This document shows positions 26,620 to 39,374 of a stretch of 64,000 bases of DNA, in pieces. The DNA is from Gordius sp. MW1 (Eukaryota > Nematomorpha > Gordioida > Gordea > Gordiidae). The stretch is taken from positions 13,088,501-13,152,500 of the forward strand of contig OZ038528.1 in assembly GCA_964036665.1 (NCBI GenBank), written 5' to 3'. The position numbers and the translations under genes were made by a program. Numbering within the stretch: the first letter of the stretch is position 1; each line of letters begins with the position of its first letter. A model generated the notes under the pieces. That model searched no databases. It was not told the origin of the DNA and saw only the letters and a list, made by a program, of their open reading frames with translations.

Positions 26620-26994
26620 ATGACTGGCCGTGGTAAAGGTGGTAAAATAAAGGGGAAGGCAAAGAGTCGTTCTAGTCGCGCCGGCCTCCAGTTTCCCGTC
26701 GGTCGTATTCACCGTCTACTGAGGAAGGGCAACTACGCTAGCCGTGTCGGAGCTGGGGCTCCCGTCTATTTAGCTGCCGTGATGGAATACCTCGCCGCCG
26801 AAGTATTAGAATTAGCTGGCAACGCGGCTCGTGACAACAAAAAGACCAGGATCATTCCTCGTCACTTACAGTTAGCTATCAGGAACGATGAGGAGTTGAA
26901 TAAATTGCTCTCGGGCGTTACCATCGCTCAAGGTGGCGTTTTACCCAATATTCAAAGTATTCTCCTGCCCAAGAAATCCGAGACCAAAGCCTAA
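26620..26994 (+). CDS. H2A: Histone H2A, unit 5
   Basis: Identical 124 aa H2A, intact. Confidence 0.99.
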   Translation: MTGRGKGGKIKGKAKSRSSRAGLQFPVGRIHRLLRKGNYASRVGAGAPVYLAAVMEYLAAEVLELAGNAARDNKKTRIIPRHLQLAIRNDEELNKLLSGVTIAQGGVLPNIQSILLPKKSETKA

Positions 26995-27020
26995 TAGCTT
27001 ACTCTCCAACAACACCCAAC

Positions 27021-27057
27021 GGCCCTTTTCAGGGCCACCCATACTTTATGGAAGAAA
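27021..27057 (+). terminator. H2A 3' stem-loop and downstream element, unit 5
   Basis: Stem-loop at 27021-27036; GAAGAAA at 27051-27057. Confidence 0.95.
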
Positions 27058-28316
27058 CAGCTACTGATATTTAATATACATATTTTTGAATTATTTGTTC
27101 TAACGTGACTCATGTCTTAATTAGTTCATGAAATATAATAGCTTACTTTTCCAGTTATACAAGTAAAGTAAACTTTGAGCAAAATATGAATTTCTTAAAC
27201 ACTTAATAAAAACAGAAAATAAGAGTATAACTATAACTGTATTAAAAATAAACACATAATCTGTAAAAATAACAAACTGGTGCATAATTATCTATTGATA
27301 TTGGGAATTCAATGTCTCAGATTTAAATTTTATCATTTTTTAAAATTTTCATTTACCTCCATTTTAAGGACATTAAAAATTTTCCCTAACATTCATTTTA
27401 ATTACACTAAATTTTTTTTATCCTTATTCATTTTAGCACCCTGTAGGTTAGGTGGTTAAAATTACTGTACAAAGTTAGTTTGATTATTTCCGTAGCTCAA
27501 TAAAATTTATAGTAGAACATCTCTGCAAAACATGGCTTGATTTTATCAAACAGCTTTAAAAATACAATAGTTTTATATGCCCGGGGCGGGACCCACCTTC
27601 CACAACATGAAATTTTTATTCATTAATATATGTTTAAACACCATTCTAAACCTATTTGTTACCAAGTGGTCCTGAATAAATAAACATTAAAAATTGGCAT
27701 ATGGAGTTTTTACAATTTAGTATAAAAGCCAGGAATTTACAAATCATGAAATCAGAGCTTATATTACCAAAATCAATTCACAAAGTTGCTCAATTTAAAC
27801 TTTTTCTTTTTAATCCATTATAATTCTATCTCCATAGCTCTGTAAAACTTGATTTTAAATATAGATTTTTTTGTCTTAAGAAATAAATGGCCAAAAAGCC
27901 CTAAATTTTGGTCAAGTCCATTTTTTCTTCAAAATTGCCTTTTATAGGATCTATAACAACTTATCTTTCAAATCATGCCATTAAAAAATTTTTTAGGAAG
28001 CCATATCTGGTAATAGGGTAGAATTCTGCACTTATTATGGATGCAAAATTATTAACCAAATTAAGATATCAAATTTAGAAAAGTTTATATTATAAAACAA
28101 CCAAGTCATGACTATTGAATGTTTGGGGTCATCATGAGCCCCATTATCATCAGTGTTGTCACTTAAGTTTTGATTAAAAATCATTTGAAGAATTAAACAT
28201 TTAAAAATTTTACTTATCGTTAATGTTACTTATAGATTTATAACTGATGTATTCAAATGCATAGCAAATAATGTTAATTATAAGAATTTATTCAAGATGG
28301 GTAAAAGTTACACTAA

Positions 28317-28353
28317 TTTCTTCTGTATAGTTTGGGTAGCCCTGAAAAGGGCT
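28317..28353 (-). terminator. H2B 3' stem-loop and downstream element, unit 5
   Basis: Stem-loop at 28338-28353; GAAGAAA at 28317-28323. Confidence 0.95.
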
Positions 28354-28386
28354 GTTGGGTGTTGGTTTAGCTACGAGCGCAGCTTT

Positions 28387-28752
28387 TCACTTCGAACTGG
28401 TATATTTGGTGACAGCTTTGGTGCCTTCGCTGACGGCATGTTTAGCCAATTCTCCCGGCAACAACAACCTCACTGCAGTTTGTATTTCTCGACTCGAGAT
28501 GGTGGACCTTTTGTTGTAGTGAGCCAAACGAGATGCTTCGGCAGCTATCCTCTCGAACAGATCGTTCACGAAGGAGTTCATGATAGACATGGCCTTGCTA
28601 GAGATACCGGTGTCGGGGTGGACCTGCTTCAAAACTTTGTAAATGTAGATACCGTAGGATTCTCTTCTAGATTTCCTCCTTTTTTTGTCGGTTTTAGATG
28701 TCTTCGGCTTGCTCGTCTTTTTCACGGCTTTTCCACTCGGTTTAGGGGGCAT
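28387..28752 (-). CDS. H2B: Histone H2B, unit 5
   Basis: Identical 121 aa H2B; C-allele promoter. Confidence 0.99.
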   Translation of the reverse strand: MPPKPSGKAVKKTSKPKTSKTDKKRRKSRRESYGIYIYKVLKQVHPDTGISSKAMSIMNSFVNDLFERIAAEASRLAHYNKRSTISSREIQTAVRLLLPGELAKHAVSEGTKAVTKYTSSK

Positions 28753-28939
28753 TTCGTTGGTTGAGTTAAATTAGGAGTAAAATTAAAATGGCGGTGGACG
28801 CGGGTTTTAAATTTTATATATATTTACTCGTCGATTTAACAACGAGAATAACATTCAACCAATAGAAAGAGGGTAAAGTGAGCGCAATTGCGCCTAAATA
28901 ACACTTGCGAGCGCGGAAGGATAAAAGCGTTACCGTAAC
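28753..28939 (-). promoter_or_regulatory. H2B promoter, unit 5
   Basis: TATA 28813-28822, CCAAT 28859-28863, palindrome 28882-28893. SNP allele C at 28856. Confidence 0.8.
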
Positions 28940-31222
28940 CGTACACATAAATGGAGGCAACAAATAATAATAATGCCGACGTCTGATGGGCAATACTGTT
29001 TCCCTCACCAAATAAACATTTGGCTAAAGGTCCGGAATAATTTTTTAACTCCGCATTTTTATTAAATTGGGCTTAATTTTGAACTTTAAGGCAAATTTTA
29101 CATTCAAAATTTACTTTAACATCAAAATCAGAATTAAATTTCATGATTATATCGGTATTTAATTCAAAACGAGGAGGATGTGATTGAAAATTAGAGAATC
29201 ACTACATTTTATTTAATTATTTTTTTTTGGTAATAATTTAACTAAAATCACACATTTGTAGTTAATGGTGTATAATAGTTGTAAATGTTTTTTGTATTAC
29301 TTATCATAATAATTTTAGGCTATTCTAGCTGATTATTTTTAAAATAAATGAGAATACTATTCGTAATATTTAAGCAAATTATTAACGAAAGAAAGGAAGG
29401 GTTTAAGTTAAAAGCTATATGATTTAAACAATATTTATAAGGTTTGTTATTTAGGATATGCCTGCCCGAGACCCTACTAATTATGCCATGGGGGTTAGGA
29501 CCACGTTTTTGTAAATTCGCAGAATTTGGATAAAATAATCACATTCTCAAGGGTCAAGTCTGGGTTATTTAATCGGATCAAATAAAATAATTAGATTTGA
29601 ATTTCTTCTATCAAAAATACCTTTACATGTATATTCGCAATGAGTTTGGATTAAATAATCTTTTATTAGGGGTCAGATCAAATTGTAAAAAATCCGTTTA
29701 ATAGTTAAGAATTGAATTTTTGGAGAGTAATAATAATGTTTGCATTATAATGCTTGGCGCGATACGAATGGTTATATACCAAAAAAAAATTAAAACTATT
29801 TCAAAATATTTAATTTTTTGAATTATTTTGTTAAATGGTAAATATTTATGATGAGTGTGTAACGATAGCGGTTGAATTTTTTAATTCATAGTACTGATAA
29901 TAGGAAATCTTCATGAAAAGATAGGAACTGCGTTGAGAAAAAATTGATCCTAAACTAATGTTGGGTGAACACCGAGTTTCTGATCTAAAATAGTGTCAAA
30001 TTTTGCTCTAAACACCGGGAGTTTCAACTATTATTTTATAAATACCCCGAAAGAACTCGTGCTTTCATATTTATTAGTATTTTGAGTCCATTGGAACAAT
30101 AAAATTTTTAACCATATATAATTGAAGCATAAATTGAAGAAAATTTGCCGTATACATTTATAAGAGAAAAAAGGTTGTCGGTGTCAAAAGATATGATTAT
30201 AAGAAGCATATTTCGCGCTGGTTATTTGAGATAGTTTATTTTAAGCAATACTATTTTAAAATCAAAAACAAAAAAGTCTAATAAATAATTAAGTGACGGC
30301 TACTTTTCACTAGGCGTTTTTAAGTTAAAGTCACATCTAAGAAGATGCCTAAATTTTTGAGTCAAAACCCAAATGATTTAATTAGTTTTATAGATTTAGA
30401 TGATATATCTAAAAATGGGCGTCCACTAAGGGCTGTCTGGAAGGATTTATACACATGACGTACTAGGTTAAACATCTCTTAAAAAATATGAAATAAACCC
30501 ATATTTATCCAAAATGGAGTATTTTGTGTCAAAATTATAACAAATATCTTTGAATAAAATTAACATATTTTCGAGAAGTTTTTTCAAATTCGTGAGAAAA
30601 AGTGTGAGACAGGGCGAATATGGCTTAAGATTTTCACAATATAGATAAGGCTTGAAGCATCTTATTTTTTAGAGTTTGTAAACATGGGCGTATCCAGCAT
30701 TGGAATTATAGGGGAGCAATAAGGATTTAAGGGGCCAAATGATAATCTCTCGAAATGTTTATGGATTTACAAAACCTAATTCAACTCTGCTTACATGCTC
30801 AAACACAATTTCACCTATTTATTTAAAACATTCCTTTTTATGAGAAAGTGTATGAATAATTATTTTTTTATAAAACGTGATAGTAGAAAGTTTTAAAAAC
30901 GTGATTAAAATGGTCATCACTTAGGCAACTTACGTGAAGCTGGTCTAAATTGTAATTTTAAAGTGGAATTCAGGTTTTATAACCTTGGTTTTTGAATTAC
31001 TCATGGACTATTTAGTAATTATTATTATCTAATTAGCGGAACTATTTCACTTATTTAACTAGAAAATTAGAATAAAAACTGTTTGTTAAGCGTTTAGTCA
31101 ATTAACTTTGCGCAACAATGACGTGACATTAGACCTTTAATAAGATATTAATTGCTATTGTTATTTATACAAACATGTTTATTCCACCAAATATAATGTA
31201 ATAAATTAAAGGTATGTGCTAA

Positions 31223-31260
31223 TTTCTTCAAAATAATATAGGGTAGCCCTGAAAAGGGCT
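31223..31260 (-). terminator. H4 3' stem-loop and downstream element, unit 6
   Basis: Stem-loop at 31245-31260; GAAGAAA at 31223-31229. Confidence 0.95.
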
Positions 31261-31294
31261 GTTGGGTGTTAGTTTTTGGGAAGGTGGGAAATGT

Positions 31295-31840
<546 letters not shown>

Positions 31841-32215
31841 ATGACTGGCCGTGGTAAAGGTGGTAAAATAAAGGGGAAGGCAAAGAGTCGTTCTAGTCGC
31901 GCCGGCCTCCAGTTTCCCGTCGGTCGTATTCACCGTCTACTGAGGAAGGGCAACTACGCTAGCCGTGTCGGAGCTGGGGCTCCCGTCTATTTAGCTGCCG
32001 TGATGGAATACCTCGCCGCCGAAGTATTAGAATTAGCTGGCAACGCGGCTCGTGACAACAAAAAGACCAGGATCATTCCTCGTCACTTACAGTTAGCTAT
32101 CAGGAACGATGAGGAGTTGAATAAATTGCTCTCGGGCGTTACCATCGCTCAAGGTGGCGTTTTACCCAATATTCAAAGTATTCTCCTGCCCAAGAAATCC
32201 GAGACCAAAGCCTAA
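31841..32215 (+). CDS. H2A: Histone H2A, unit 6
   Basis: Identical 124 aa H2A, intact. It is the last intact copy before the broken one in unit 7. Confidence 0.99.
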   Translation: MTGRGKGGKIKGKAKSRSSRAGLQFPVGRIHRLLRKGNYASRVGAGAPVYLAAVMEYLAAEVLELAGNAARDNKKTRIIPRHLQLAIRNDEELNKLLSGVTIAQGGVLPNIQSILLPKKSETKA

Positions 32216-32241
32216 TAGCTTACTCTCCAACAACACCCAAC

Positions 32242-32278
32242 GGCCCTTTTCAGGGCCACCCATACTTTATGGAAGAAA
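32242..32278 (+). terminator. H2A 3' stem-loop and downstream element, unit 6
   Basis: Stem-loop at 32242-32257; GAAGAAA at 32272-32278. Confidence 0.95.
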
Positions 32279-33537
32279 CAGCTACTGATATTTAATATAC
32301 ATATTTTTGAATTATTTGTTCTAACGTGACTCATGTCTTAATTAGTTCATGAAATATAATAGCTTACTTTTCCAGTTATACAAGTAAAGTAAACTTTGAG
32401 CAAAATATGAATTTCTTAAACACTTAATAAAAACAGAAAATAAGAGTATAACTATAACTGTATTAAAAATAAACACATAATCTGTAAAAATAACAAACTG
32501 GTGCATAATTATCTATTGATATTGGGAATTCAATGTCTCAGATTTAAATTTTATCATTTTTTAAAATTTTCATTTACCTCCATTTTAAGGACATTAAAAA
32601 TTTTCCCTAACATTCATTTTAATTACACTAAATTTTTTTTATCCTTATTCATTTTAGCACCCTGTAGGTTAGGTGGTTAAAATTACTGTACAAAGTTAGT
32701 TTGATTATTTCCGTAGCTCAATAAAATTTATAGTAGAACATCTCTGCAAAACATGGCTTGATTTTATCAAACAGCTTTAAAAATACAATAGTTTTATATG
32801 CCCGGGGCGGGACCCACCTTCCACAACATGAAATTTTTATTCATTAATATATGTTTAAACACCATTCTAAACCTATTTGTTACCAAGTGGTCCTGAATAA
32901 ATAAACATTAAAAATTGGCATATGGAGTTTTTACAATTTAGTATAAAAGCCAGGAATTTACAAATCATGAAATCAGAGCTTATATTACCAAAATCAATTC
33001 ACAAAGTTGCTCAATTTAAACTTTTTCTTTTTAATCCATTATAATTCTATCTCCATAGCTCTGTAAAACTTGATTTTAAATATAGATTTTTTTGTCTTAA
33101 GAAATAAATGGCCAAAAAGCCCTAAATTTTGGTCAAGTCCATTTTTTCTTCAAAATTGCCTTTTATAGGATCTATAACAACTTATCTTTCAAATCATGCC
33201 ATTAAAAAATTTTTTAGGAAGCCATATCTGGTAATAGGGTAGAATTCTGCACTTATTATGGATGCAAAATTATTAACCAAATTAAGATATCAAATTTAGA
33301 AAAGTTTATATTATAAAACAACCAAGTCATGACTATTGAATGTTTGGGGTCATCATGAGCCCCATTATCATCAGTGTTGTCACTTAAGTTTTGATTAAAA
33401 ATCATTTGAAGAATTAAACATTTAAAAATTTTACTTATCGTTAATGTTACTTATAGATTTATAACTGATGTATTCAAATGCATAGCAAATAATGTTAATT
33501 ATAAGAATTTATTCAAGATGGGTAAAAGTTACACTAA

Positions 33538-33574
33538 TTTCTTCTGTATAGTTTGGGTAGCCCTGAAAAGGGCT
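33538..33574 (-). terminator. H2B 3' stem-loop and downstream element, unit 6
   Basis: Stem-loop at 33559-33574; GAAGAAA at 33538-33544. Confidence 0.95.
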
Positions 33575-33607
33575 GTTGGGTGTTGGTTTAGCTACGAGCG
33601 CAGCTTT

Positions 33608-33973
33608 TCACTTCGAACTGGTATATTTGGTGACAGCTTTGGTGCCTTCGCTGACGGCATGTTTAGCCAATTCTCCCGGCAACAACAACCTCACTGCAGT
33701 TTGTATTTCTCGACTCGAGATGGTGGACCTTTTGTTGTAGTGAGCCAAACGAGATGCTTCGGCAGCTATCCTCTCGAACAGATCGTTCACGAAGGAGTTC
33801 ATGATAGACATGGCCTTGCTAGAGATACCGGTGTCGGGGTGGACCTGCTTCAAAACTTTGTAAATGTAGATACCGTAGGATTCTCTTCTAGATTTCCTCC
33901 TTTTTTTGTCGGTTTTAGATGTCTTCGGCTTGCTCGTCTTTTTCACGGCTTTTCCACTCGGTTTAGGGGGCAT
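33608..33973 (-). CDS. H2B: Histone H2B, unit 6
   Basis: Identical 121 aa H2B; C-allele promoter. Confidence 0.99.
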   Translation of the reverse strand: MPPKPSGKAVKKTSKPKTSKTDKKRRKSRRESYGIYIYKVLKQVHPDTGISSKAMSIMNSFVNDLFERIAAEASRLAHYNKRSTISSREIQTAVRLLLPGELAKHAVSEGTKAVTKYTSSK

Positions 33974-34160
33974 TTCGTTGGTTGAGTTAAATTAGGAGTA
34001 AAATTAAAATGGCGGTGGACGCGGGTTTTAAATTTTATATATATTTACTCGTCGATTTAACAACGAGAATAACATTCAACCAATAGAAAGAGGGTAAAGT
34101 GAGCGCAATTGCGCCTAAATAACACTTGCGAGCGCGGAAGGATAAAAGCGTTACCGTAAC
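33974..34160 (-). promoter_or_regulatory. H2B promoter, unit 6
   Basis: TATA 34034-34043, CCAAT 34080-34084, palindrome 34103-34114. SNP allele C at 34077. Confidence 0.8.
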
Positions 34161-36439
34161 CGTACACATAAATGGAGGCAACAAATAATAATAATGCCGA
34201 CGTCTGATGGGCAATACTGTTTCCCTCACCAAATAAACATTTGGCTAAAGGTCCGGAATAATTTTTTAACTCCGCATTTTTATTAAATTGGGCTTAATTT
34301 TGAACTTTAAGGCAAATTTTACATTCAAAATTTACTTTAACATCAAAATCAGAATTAAATTTCATGATTATATCGGTATTTAATTCAAAACGAGGAGGAT
34401 GTGATTGAAAATTAGAGAATCACTACATTTTATTTAATTATTTTTTTTTGGTAATAATTTAACTAAAATCACACATTTGTAGTTAATGGTGTATAATAGT
34501 TGTAAATGTTTTTTGTATTACTTATCATAATAATTTTAGGCTATTCTAGCTGATTATTTTTAAAATAAATGAGAATACTATTCGTAATATTTAAGCAAAT
34601 TATTAACGAAAGAAAGGAAGGGTTTAAGTTAAAAGCTATATGATTTAAACAATATTTATAAGGTTTGTTATTTAGGATATGCCTGCCCGAGACCCTACTA
34701 ATTATGCCATGGGGGTTAGGACCACGTTTTTGTAAATTCGCAGAATTTGGATAAAATAATCACATTCTCAAGGGTCAAGTCTGGGTTATTTAATCGGATC
34801 AAATAAAATAATTAGATTTGAATTTCTTCTATCAAAAATACCTTTACATGTATATTCGCAATGAGTTTGGATTAAATAATCTTTTATTAGGGGTCAGATC
34901 AAATTGTAAAAAATCCGTTTAATAGTTAAGAATTGAATTTTTGGAGAGTAATAATAATGTTTGCATTATAATGCTTGGCGCGATACGAATGGTTATATAC
35001 CAAAAAAAAATTAAAACTATTTCAAAATATTTAATTTTTTGAATTATTTTGTTAAATGGTAAATATTTATGATGAGTGTGTAACGATAGCGGTTGAATTT
35101 TTTAATTCATAGTACTGATAATAGGAAATCTTCATGAAAAGATAGGAACTGCGTTGAGAAAAAATTGATCCTAAACTAATGTTGGGTGAACACCGAGTTT
35201 CTGATCTAAAATAGTGTCAAATTTTGCTCTAAACACCGGGAGTTTCAACTATTATTTTATAAATACCCCGAAAGAACTCGTGCTTTCATATTTATTAGTA
35301 TTTTGAGTCCATTGGAACAATAAAATTTTTAACCATATATAATTGAAGCATAAATTGAAGAAAATTTGCCGTATACATTTATAAGAGAAAAAAGGTTGTC
35401 GGTGTCAAAAGATATGATTATAAGAAGCATATTTCGCGCTGGTTATTTGAGATAGTTTATTTTAAGCAATACTATTTTAAAATCAAAAACAAAAAAGTCT
35501 AATAAATAATTAAGTGACGGCTACTTTTCACTAGGCGTTTTTAAGTTAAAGTCACATCTAAGAAGATGCCTAAATTTTTGAGTCAAAACCCAAATGATTT
35601 AATTAGTTTTATAGATTTAGATGATATATCTAAAAATGGGCGTCCACTAAGGGCTGTCTGGAAGGATTTATACACATGACGTACTAGGTTAAACATCTCT
35701 TAAAAAATATGAAATAAACCCATATTTATCCAAAATGGAGTATTTTGTGTCAAAATTATAACAAATATCTTTGAATAAAATTAACATATTTTCGAGAAGT
35801 TTTTTCAAATTCGTGAGAAAAAGTGTGAGACAGGGCGAATATGGCTTAAGATTTTCACAATATAGATAAGGCTTGAAGCATCTTATTTTTTAGAGTTTGT
35901 AAACATGGGCGTATCCAGCATTGGAATTATAGGGGAGCAATAAGGATTTAAGGGGCCAAATGATAATCTCTCGAAATGTTTATGGATTTACAAAACCTAA
36001 TTCAACTCTGCTTACATGCTCAAACACAATTTCACCTATTTATTTAAAACATTCCTTTTTATGAGAAAGTGTATGAATAATTATTTTTTTATAAAACGTG
36101 ATAGTAGAAAGTTTTAAAAGATTAAAATGGTCATCACTTAGGCAACTTACGTGAAGCTGGTCTAAATTGTAATTTTAAAGTGGAATTCAGGTTTTATAAC
36201 CTTGGTTTTTGAATTACTCATGGACTATTTAGTAATTATTATTATCTAATTAGCGGAACTATTTCACTTATTTAACTAGAAAATTAGAATAAAAACTGTT
36301 TGTTAAGCGTTTAGTCAATTAACTTTGCGCAACAATGACGTGACATTAGACCTTTAATAAGATATTAATTGCTATTGTTATTTATACAAACATGTTTATT
36401 CCACCAAATATAATGTAATAAATTAAAGGTATGTGCTAA

Positions 36440-36477
36440 TTTCTTCAAAATAATATAGGGTAGCCCTGAAAAGGGCT
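36440..36477 (-). terminator. H4 3' stem-loop and downstream element, unit 7
   Basis: Stem-loop at 36462-36477; GAAGAAA at 36440-36446. Confidence 0.95.
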
Positions 36478-36511
36478 GTTGGGTGTTAGTTTTTGGGAAG
36501 GTGGGAAATGT

Positions 36512-37057
<546 letters not shown>

Positions 37058-37435
37058 ATGACTGGCCGTGGTAAAGGTGGTAAAATAAAGGGGAAGGCAA
37101 AGAGTCGTTCTAGTCGCGCCGGCCTCCAGTTTCCCGTCGGTCGGTCGTATTCACCGTCTACTGAGGAAGGGCAACTACGCTAGCCGTGTCGGAGCTGGGG
37201 CTCCCGTCTATTTAGCTGCCGTGATGGAATACCTCGCCGCCGAAGTATTAGAATTAGCTGGCAACGCGGCTCGTGACAACAAAAAGACCAGGATCATTCC
37301 TCGTCACTTACAGTTAGCTATCAGGAACGATGAGGAGTTGAATAAATTGCTCTCGGGCGTTACCATCGCTCAAGGTGGCGTTTTACCCAATATTCAAAGT
37401 ATTCTCCTGCCAAGAAATCCGAGACCAAAGCCTAA
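37058..37435 (+). pseudogene. H2A: Histone H2A with two frameshifts
   Basis: Codons 1-29 are normal. The GGTCG at the start of the histone fold is then extended by a 4 bp duplication (GGTCGGTCG near 37137-37146), shifting the frame. Twelve unrelated codons follow before a TAG at 37181-37183, giving a predicted product of about 41 aa without a histone fold. A second lesion, loss of one C from the CCC near 37410-37411, restores the original frame only for the last few codons. The rest matches intact copies. Promoter and 3' stem-loop are intact. A genuine pseudogene and a local sequencing or assembly error both fit, since the changes are a short duplication and a homopolymer loss. Confidence 0.88.
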
Positions 37436-37461
37436 TAGCTTACTCTCCAACAACACCCAAC

Positions 37462-37498
37462 GGCCCTTTTCAGGGCCACCCATACTTTATGGAAGAAA
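37462..37498 (+). terminator. H2A 3' stem-loop and downstream element, unit 7
   Basis: Stem-loop at 37462-37477 and GAAGAAA at 37492-37498, intact behind the broken H2A. Confidence 0.94.
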
Positions 37499-38751
37499 CA
37501 GCTACTGATATTTAATATACATATTTTTGAATTATTTGTTCTAACGTGACTCATGTCTTAATTAGTTCATGAAATATAATAGCTTACTTTTCCAGTTATA
37601 CAAGTAAAGTAAACTTTGAGCAAAATATGAATTTCTTAAACACTTAATAAAAACAGAAAATAAGAGTATAACTGTATTAAAAATAAACACATAATCTGTA
37701 AAAATAACAAACTGGTGCATAATTATCTATTGATATTGGGAATTCAATGTCTCAGATTTAAATTTTATCATTTTTTAAAATTTTCATTTACCTCCATTTT
37801 AAGGACATTAAAAATTTTCCCTAACATTCATTTTAATTACACTAAATTTTTTTTATCCTTATTCATTTTAGCACCCTGTAGGTTAGGTGGTTAAAATTAC
37901 TGTACAAAGTTAGTTTGATTATTTCCGTAGCTCAATAAAATTTATAGTAGAACATCTCTGCAAAACATGGCTTGATTTTATCAAACAGCTTTAAAAATAC
38001 AATAGTTTTATATGCCCGGGGCGGGACCCACCTTCCACAACATGAAATTTTTATTCATTAATATATGTTTAAACACCATTCTAAACCTATTTGTTACCAA
38101 GTGGTCCTGAATAAATAAACATTAAAAATTGGCATATGGAGTTTTTACAATTTAGTATAAAAGCCAGGAATTTACAAATCATGAAATCAGAGCTTATATT
38201 ACCAAAATCAATTCACAAAGTTGCTCAATTTAAACTTTTTCTTTTTAATCCATTATAATTCTATCTCCATAGCTCTGTAAAACTTGATTTTAAATATAGA
38301 TTTTTTTGTCTTAAGAAATAAATGGCCAAAAAGCCCTAAATTTTGGTCAAGTCCATTTTTTCTTCAAAATTGCCTTTTATAGGATCTATAACAACTTATC
38401 TTTCAAATCATGCCATTAAAAAATTTTTTAGGAAGCCATATCTGGTAATAGGGTAGAATTCTGCACTTATTATGGATGCAAAATTATTAACCAAATTAAG
38501 ATATCAAATTTAGAAAAGTTTATATTATAAAACAACCAAGTCATGACTATTGAATGTTTGGGGTCATCATGAGCCCCATTATCATCAGTGTTGTCACTTA
38601 AGTTTTGATTAAAAATCATTTGAAGAATTAAACATTTAAAAATTTTACTTATCGTTAATGTTACTTATAGATTTATAACTGATGTATTCAAATGCATAGC
38701 AAATAATGTTAATTATAAGAATTTATTCAAGATGGGTAAAAGTTACACTAA

Positions 38752-38788
38752 TTTCTTCTGTATAGTTTGGGTAGCCCTGAAAAGGGCT
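38752..38788 (-). terminator. H2B 3' stem-loop and downstream element, unit 7
   Basis: Stem-loop at 38773-38788; GAAGAAA at 38752-38758. Confidence 0.95.
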
Positions 38789-38821
38789 GTTGGGTGTTGG
38801 TTTAGCTACGAGCGCAGCTTT

Positions 38822-39187
38822 TCACTTCGAACTGGTATATTTGGTGACAGCTTTGGTGCCTTCGCTGACGGCATGTTTAGCCAATTCTCCCGGCAACAAC
38901 AACCTCACTGCAGTTTGTATTTCTCGACTCGAGATGGTGGACCTTTTGTTGTAGTGAGCCAAACGAGATGCTTCGGCAGCTATCCTCTCGAACAGATCGT
39001 TCACGAAGGAGTTCATGATAGACATGGCCTTGCTAGAGATACCGGTGTCGGGGTGGACCTGCTTCAAAACTTTGTAAATGTAGATACCGTAGGATTCTCT
39101 TCTAGATTTCCTCCTTTTTTTGTCGGTTTTAGATGTCTTCGGCTTGCTCGTCTTTTTCACGGCTTTTCCACTCGGTTTAGGGGGCAT
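38822..39187 (-). CDS. H2B: Histone H2B, unit 7
   Basis: Identical 121 aa H2B, intact; C-allele promoter. Confidence 0.99.
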   Translation of the reverse strand: MPPKPSGKAVKKTSKPKTSKTDKKRRKSRRESYGIYIYKVLKQVHPDTGISSKAMSIMNSFVNDLFERIAAEASRLAHYNKRSTISSREIQTAVRLLLPGELAKHAVSEGTKAVTKYTSSK

Positions 39188-39374
39188 TTCGTTGGTTGAG
39201 TTAAATTAGGAGTAAAATTAAAATGGCGGTGGACGCGGGTTTTAAATTTTATATATATTTACTCGTCGATTTAACAACGAGAATAACATTCAACCAATAG
39301 AAAGAGGGTAAAGTGAGCGCAATTGCGCCTAAATAACACTTGCGAGCGCGGAAGGATAAAAGCGTTACCGTAAC
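39188..39374 (-). promoter_or_regulatory. H2B promoter, unit 7
   Basis: TATA 39248-39257, CCAAT 39294-39298, palindrome 39317-39328. SNP allele C at 39291. Confidence 0.8.

Noticed and set aside
37221-37508. 95-codon frame inside the broken H2A, possibly a truncated histone
   Set aside because: It would start within the second helix and changes frame near its end. It is the out-of-frame continuation of H2A, with no evidence for internal initiation.
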